NCBI GenBank assembly: GCA_964638815.1 | Contig: CAZXBB010000210.1 | Location: forward strand, 1-9,361 | Source of the DNA: CAZXBB01 sp964638815 | Lineage (GTDB): Bacteria; Planctomycetota; Phycisphaerae; Phycisphaerales; SM1A02 | Direction of reading: 5' to 3' | DNA: 9,361 nucleotides | In this document: piece by piece, positions 6,258-9,361 of the stretch | Position numbering within the stretch: position 1 is the first letter of the stretch | Layout of the letters: each line of letters opens with the position of its first letter | Made by a program: the position numbers and the translations under genes | Notes under the pieces: model-generated | Seen by the model: the letters and a program-made list of their open reading frames with translations, nothing else | Database searches by the model: none | What the model was told of the DNA's origin: nothing

Positions 6258-6309
6258 CCCCCGGTCCCCCGAAACCCCCGGAGCCCCGAAACCCCGGAGC
6301 TCGCCCCCC
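6258..6309 (-). promoter_or_regulatory. G-quadruplex motif upstream of dcd
   Basis: On the minus strand, the dcd sense strand, there are six runs of four to six G. In plus coordinates they are 6258-6262, 6266-6270, 6275-6279, 6284-6287, 6292-6295 and 6304-6309. Loops are 3, 4, 4, 4 and 8 bases. Any four of the first five runs satisfy the classical intramolecular quadruplex pattern with short loops. The motif lies 67-118 bases before the dcd start, in the likely promoter or 5' untranslated region. The loops TTTC and CTCC alternate, so it also reads as a short imperfect repeat. Confidence 0.6.
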
Positions 6310-6395
6310 GGGGTTGCCCCGGACATTCGCGCCGACGCCCCACCGGCGTCATCTCCTCGAATGGCCTGCGGGCCCTGCCTCCTCGTCCGGAGTTC

Positions 6396-6445
6396 CCATG
6401 AACGACCATGAACGACCATGAACGACCATGAAGGACCATGAACGA
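6396..6445. repeat. 10-bp tandem repeat, five units
   Basis: The unit CCATGAACGA is repeated at 6396, 6406, 6416, 6426 and 6436. The fourth copy has one change (CCATGAAGGA) and a trailing CCATG follows at 6446. The 10-base spacing is close to one turn of the DNA helix. The repeat lies about 205 bases upstream of the dcd start and 410 upstream of pcrA. It contains many ATGs but no long conserved frame. Confidence 0.9.
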
Positions 6446-6540
6446 CCATGCGCGAAGATGAGCGACGCCCTACGAGCGCCGCCCCCTGGACGCCGTGAAC
6501 GGCCCGGCGAGGCGACTGTCCGAGCCATCACGGCTTCGTA

Positions 6541-6730
6541 TCGTACTACTACATCTTGTGCCTGCAACAGTACGAGCCACAGAATCTTGACAAAAGGCGA
6601 GCATTTGTGTAAGTCGCTGGAGCGGCTCAGCTTACCGCATACCACCGGGCCTCGCCACTCGCAACTGATTGTGTGGAGAACCTTACGGAACCTGTGCCCG
6701 ACCCAACATGTTGTGGGTGGGCTCAGCTTA
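6541..6730. other. Low-GC non-coding island between dcd and pcrA
   Basis: By hand count, 6541-6720 is about 54 percent GC, with 47 percent in the first 60 bases, clearly lower than the GC-rich genes on both sides. It holds an inverted repeat TCGTACT (6541-6547) with AGTACGA. A GTAAG/CTTAC hairpin spans about 6609-6635. A nine-base-pair stem with one bulged G (6696-6722) has the loop ACATGTTG. An 11-base direct repeat GGCTCAGCTTA occurs at 6624-6634 and 6720-6730. No convincing ORF is present on either strand and no known RNA signature is recognised. It could be a small RNA gene, a regulatory region, or the remains of a lost gene. Confidence 0.4.
6587..6615 (+). promoter_or_regulatory. Possible sigma-70 promoter in the low-GC island
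   Basis: A perfect -35 hexamer TTGACA (6587-6592) is followed at 17 bases spacing by TAAGTC (6610-6615), a poor -10 box matching only its first two bases. The A-rich context and lower GC make a promoter plausible. It would transcribe rightward over the hairpins of the island toward pcrA, whose start is about 240 bases away. Confidence 0.3.
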
Positions 6731-6773
6731 TCCGGACCGGGCGGTTGCCGTACCCCGGCACCGGGGGCCCGAC

Positions 6774-6825
6774 CCACCTGGACGAGCCACCTGGACGACC
6801 CGCCTCCAACGACCCACCGACCCGC
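6774..6825. repeat. Degenerate 13-bp tandem repeat before pcrA
   Basis: Four units of 13 bases begin at 6774, 6787, 6800 and 6813. The first two differ only in the last base (CCACCTGGACGAG and CCACCTGGACGAC). The third and fourth are diverged (CCGCCTCCAACGA and CCCACCGACCCGC). The repeat ends 18 bases before the proposed pcrA -10 box. Confidence 0.65.
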
Positions 6826-6843
6826 TTCATGCATAATCCGGGC

Positions 6844-6849
6844 TAGACT
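6844..6849 (+). promoter_or_regulatory. -10 box placed for a leaderless pcrA transcript
   Basis: TAGACT fits the TANNNT form of the -10 box and lies exactly seven bases before the A of the pcrA ATG (6857). Transcription would then begin at or next to the start codon. No Shine-Dalgarno sequence is present in the gap (GGCCGCA), which fits a leaderless messenger. No clear -35 box is seen at the right distance. Confidence 0.4.
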
Positions 6850-6856
6850 GGCCGCA

Positions 6857-9184
6857 ATGAACGCACCGGACGCGATCTTCGAGGGGCTCACCGCGCCGCA
6901 ACGGGAGGCGGCCGGCCACGTCGACGGCCCGCTCCTCGTCCTGGCCGGTCCCGGCTCCGGCAAGACGACCGTCGTCACCCGACGCGTGGCCCACCTCGTG
7001 GCCCAGGGCATTCCGGCCTGGCAGATCCTGGCCCTGACGTTCACGAACAAGGCCGCGGGGGAGATGCGTGAGCGGATCGACCGGCTCGTGCCCGAGGACG
7101 TGCCGGGGCGACGCGGCCTCACGGTTGCCACGTTCCACGCCTTCTGCGCCCGGATGCTCCGCACGTACGGCGATCTTGCCGGCCTGACCGAGCGATTCTC
7201 GATCTACGACACGGCGGACCAGCGGGTGGCGCTCAAGCAGGCGATCGCGGCCGCCGAGCTCAGCGAGCGCAACTTCACGCCGGCCGCCGTCGGCGGCGCG
7301 ATCTCCGCCGCGAAGAACCGGCTGCTCGATGCCGCGGGTTTCGCGGTCGAGGCCAACGACTTCTACCAGCGCTCGATCGCCCGCGCCTATACGTCCTACG
7401 AGAAGATCCTCCGCTCGAACGACGCGCTCGACTTCGACGACCTGCTGCTGGTGACCGCGCGGCTGCTGCGCTCGGACGCGCGCGTGCGCGAGGCATTGCA
7501 GGAGCGATACCAATACCTTCTGGTGGACGAGTACCAGGACACGAACCACGCGCAGTTCGTGATCGCCAGCGCGCTCGCGTCGCGTCACCGCAACCTCTGC
7601 GTTGTCGGCGATCCCGATCAGTCGATCTACGGATGGCGCGGCGCCGATATCAGCAACATCCTCGAGTTCGAGCAGCAGTACCCGGAAGCGAAGGTCATCC
7701 CGCTGGGGCAGAACTTCCGAAGCACGGGCCACATCGTTCACGTGGCCGACGGGCTGATCCGCCGGAACGCGCACCGCAAGCACAAGCCGCTGCACACGGA
7801 GCTTGAAGACGGCGACAAGCCGGCGTTCGTCGTGTGCCGCGACGAGATCGACGAAGCGGAGATGCTCGTCCGGGAGTTCCGGGGCCGGCACCACGAGGAG
7901 GGCGTCCCCTGGAAGGACATGGCGGTGCTCTACCGGATGAACGCCCTCAGCCGCGTGCTCGAGGATGCGTTCCGCGGCGCGCGCATCCCGTACGTGATCG
8001 CGCGCGGAACGGCCTTCTACGAGCGAAGAGAGATCAAGGACGCGCTCGCGTACCTGCGGCTCATCGCGAATCCGAGCGACGAGGTCTCGCTCCGCCGCAT
8101 CATCAACACGCCGCCGCGGGGGATCGGCAAGACGACCCTCGACCGCATCGAGCTCCACGCGATGGAGCGCGGGCTGCGATTCTTCGACGCGCTGCGCGAA
8201 GCCGATCGCGTGGACGGGCTCGCTCCGCGCGCGGTCGGGTCCGTGATGGGCTTCGTGCGCACACTCGAGGCGTGGCTCGCCCACGCGCAGCAGGACGCGC
8301 CGCCGGACGCCACCGGGCTGCTCGTCGCGAGTGTCACCGCGCCGGACGGGGACAGGCCCGCGACGCCCGAGGCGCTCGGGGCGCTCGTGGAGCGCGTCGT
8401 GCGGGAGTCGGGCATGGAGACGCAGTACCGCAAGAGCCCGTCCGACGAGGATATGGAGCGTCTCGAGAACCTCGCGGAGCTCGTGAGCGCGGCCGTGCAG
8501 TTCGAGCCGACGACGGACCCGGGCGCCCCGGGCGCCGAGGCGCTCGATCCGGAGTGGTCGCTGCTCGATCGACTCCACGCGTTCCTCGAGTCAGTCGCCC
8601 TCGTGAGCGACGCCGACGTGATCGATCCGGAGCGAGGCGCCGTCACCCTCATGACGCTGCACGCGGCGAAGGGGCTGGAGTTCGACACGGTGGCCATCGC
8701 GGGGCTCGAGCACGGCCTTCTCCCGCACCACCGCGCGGCTGAGTCGGACATGGAGCTCGAGGAGGAGCGGCGCCTGCTGTTCGTGGGCATCACGCGGGCG
8801 AAGCGGTCGCTCATGCTGAGCCGCGCCGCGGTGCGCACGCAGCGCGGCATCCGCGAGCGCACGATCGAGAGCCAGTTCGTCCGCGAGCTGCCCGCTGACT
8901 CGATCGTGAAGACCGACCTCGGCGGCGGTGACTGGGACGCCGTGGACGACGACCCTTTCGTGCGCGACGACGACGGACGCAACTTCACGCGACGCGGCGG
9001 CGGACGCTCGGCGCTGCTCTCGGCCTTCCCGAGCGGCACCCTCGTCCGGCACCCGATGTTCGGCCTCGGTCGCGTGGACTCGGTGACGCCGCGCCCGATG
9101 GGATCGAGCGCCCGCGTCACGTTCGACACGGTCGGAACGAAGACGCTCATCCTGGAGTACGCGAAGCTCGAGCGCGTGGAGTAG
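6857..9184 (+). CDS. pcrA: ATP-dependent DNA helicase, UvrD/PcrA family
   Basis: This is a superfamily 1A 3'-5' DNA helicase used in nucleotide excision and mismatch repair, replication restart and removal of recombination filaments. The product has 775 residues. All helicase motifs are present in order: Q motif LTAPQREA (11-18), Walker A AGPGSGKT (30-37), Ia LTFTNKAAGEM (60-70), Ib TFHAFCARML (about 93-102), Walker B VDEYQD (223-228), III VVGDPDQSIYGWRG (249-262), IV LGQNFRS, V TLMTLHAAKGLEFD (597-610) and VI EERRLLFVGITRAK (636-649). The C-terminal segment from about 726, with LVRHPMFGLGRV, matches the PcrA/UvrD Tudor-like domain that contacts RNA polymerase, and argues against Rep. Length is slightly above the usual 720-750. 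I chose the ATG at 6857 because MNAPDAIFEGLTAPQREA is a normal family start; the longer frame upstream crosses repeats and the low-GC island. The symbol uvrD would be equally acceptable. Confidence 0.96.
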   Translation: MNAPDAIFEGLTAPQREAAGHVDGPLLVLAGPGSGKTTVVTRRVAHLVAQGIPAWQILALTFTNKAAGEMRERIDRLVPEDVPGRRGLTVATFHAFCARMLRTYGDLAGLTERFSIYDTADQRVALKQAIAAAELSERNFTPAAVGGAISAAKNRLLDAAGFAVEANDFYQRSIARAYTSYEKILRSNDALDFDDLLLVTARLLRSDARVREALQERYQYLLVDEYQDTNHAQFVIASALASRHRNLCVVGDPDQSIYGWRGADISNILEFEQQYPEAKVIPLGQNFRSTGHIVHVADGLIRRNAHRKHKPLHTELEDGDKPAFVVCRDEIDEAEMLVREFRGRHHEEGVPWKDMAVLYRMNALSRVLEDAFRGARIPYVIARGTAFYERREIKDALAYLRLIANPSDEVSLRRIINTPPRGIGKTTLDRIELHAMERGLRFFDALREADRVDGLAPRAVGSVMGFVRTLEAWLAHAQQDAPPDATGLLVASVTAPDGDRPATPEALGALVERVVRESGMETQYRKSPSDEDMERLENLAELVSAAVQFEPTTDPGAPGAEALDPEWSLLDRLHAFLESVALVSDADVIDPERGAVTLMTLHAAKGLEFDTVAIAGLEHGLLPHHRAAESDMELEEERRLLFVGITRAKRSLMLSRAAVRTQRGIRERTIESQFVRELPADSIVKTDLGGGDWDAVDDDPFVRDDDGRNFTRRGGGRSALLSAFPSGTLVRHPMFGLGRVDSVTPRPMGSSARVTFDTVGTKTLILEYAKLERVE

Positions 9185-9208
9185 AACGCGCACACGCTCC
9201 CGCTCCCG

Positions 9209-9361
9209 GACACGCACACGCACACGGACGCGGTCGCGCACGCGCACACGCACGCGGTCGCGCACACGCACGCGCACACGCACACGGTCGCGGGCGCGCA
9301 CACGCACACGGACGCGGTCGCGCACACGCACACGGTCGCGGTCACGCACACGGACGCGCAC
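9209..9361. repeat. Hexamer-phased repeat after pcrA, running off the window
   Basis: From 9209 to the window end, 25 successive hexamers fit one pattern: C or G, then A, T or G, then C, A or G, C, G. Only seven words occur: CACACG (11 times), GTCGCG (5), CACGCG (3), GACGCG (3), and GACACG, GGCGCG and GTCACG once each. Phase is never lost. Long parts alternate strictly between pyrimidine and purine. Open frames across it encode only Arg/Val/Asp or Cys/Val/Ala repeats and extend as artefacts antisense into pcrA. No terminator for pcrA is seen before it. Confidence 0.9.

Noticed and set aside
6192..6449. N-terminal extension of dcd
   Set aside because: It would translate the G-rich tract and the 10-bp repeat; MTVLCDSQIREL at 6191 with GAGGG upstream is the normal start.
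6705..6714. CAACATGTTG palindrome as a LexA (SOS) box for pcrA
   Set aside because: The AAC and GTT half-sites are only two bases apart, whereas the Gram-positive type box needs four. It is better explained as the loop side of the 6696-6722 hairpin.
6428..6856. N-terminal extension of pcrA through the low-GC island
   Set aside because: The frame is open by chance, but it crosses two repeat arrays and gives a peptide unlike any helicase N-terminus; the family start is at 6857.
6827..8578. 583-codon open frame on the minus strand opposite pcrA
   Set aside because: Same cause: an antisense shadow of a GC-rich gene, with Arg/Glu/Val-rich composition and no domain. pcrA is certain on the plus strand.
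8017..9351. 444-codon minus-strand frame starting in the hexamer repeat
   Set aside because: Its N-terminus is a translated repeat rich in Cys, Val and Ala, and the rest is a Ser/Arg-rich shadow of pcrA.

Overview
This is a GC-rich bacterial chromosomal segment with ordinary housekeeping genes. Adenosylcobalamin-dependent ribonucleotide reductase, a dCTP deaminase, a complex I subunit and a UvrD/PcrA helicase occur together in many free-living phyla, for example Planctomycetota, Myxococcota and related lineages. Nothing in the sequence fixes the phylum, and I do not assign one. I see no transposase, integrase, CRISPR array, phage gene or toxin-antitoxin pair.

Layout from left to right. A tRNA-Pro(UGG), cut by the window edge, lies on the minus strand (1-57) behind a good -10 box. 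A GC-rich degenerate 12-bp repeat separates it from a small three-helix membrane protein of unknown function (245-532, minus). nuoA (763-1155, plus) is divergent from that gene and starts inside a 15-bp tandem repeat; no nuoB follows it. The stretch from 1156 to 1673 holds a strong minus-strand terminator (1306-1352) preceded by a hairpin-rich region with two possible tiny ORFs. nrdJ (1674-5498, minus) encodes class II ribonucleotide reductase, and dcd (5613-6191, minus) encodes dCTP deaminase just upstream of it. Together they look like a deoxynucleotide-supply unit: NrdJ makes deoxynucleotides, and Dcd sends dCTP to dUTP on the way to dTMP. A 665-base non-coding stretch (6192-6856) holds a G-quadruplex motif on the dcd-sense strand, a 10-bp tandem repeat, a low-GC island and a degenerate 13-bp repeat. 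pcrA (6857-9184, plus) follows and may be leaderless. The window ends in a hexamer repeat that runs off the edge.

The most unusual property is in the gaps rather than the genes. Almost every intergenic space carries its own short tandem repeat with a different unit (12, 15, 13, 10, 13 and 6 bp), one of them running into a coding region. The second point of interest is the structured region between the nrdJ stop and the distant terminator. I found no convincing new multi-gene system. The non-coding features are offered as candidates, not as established elements.
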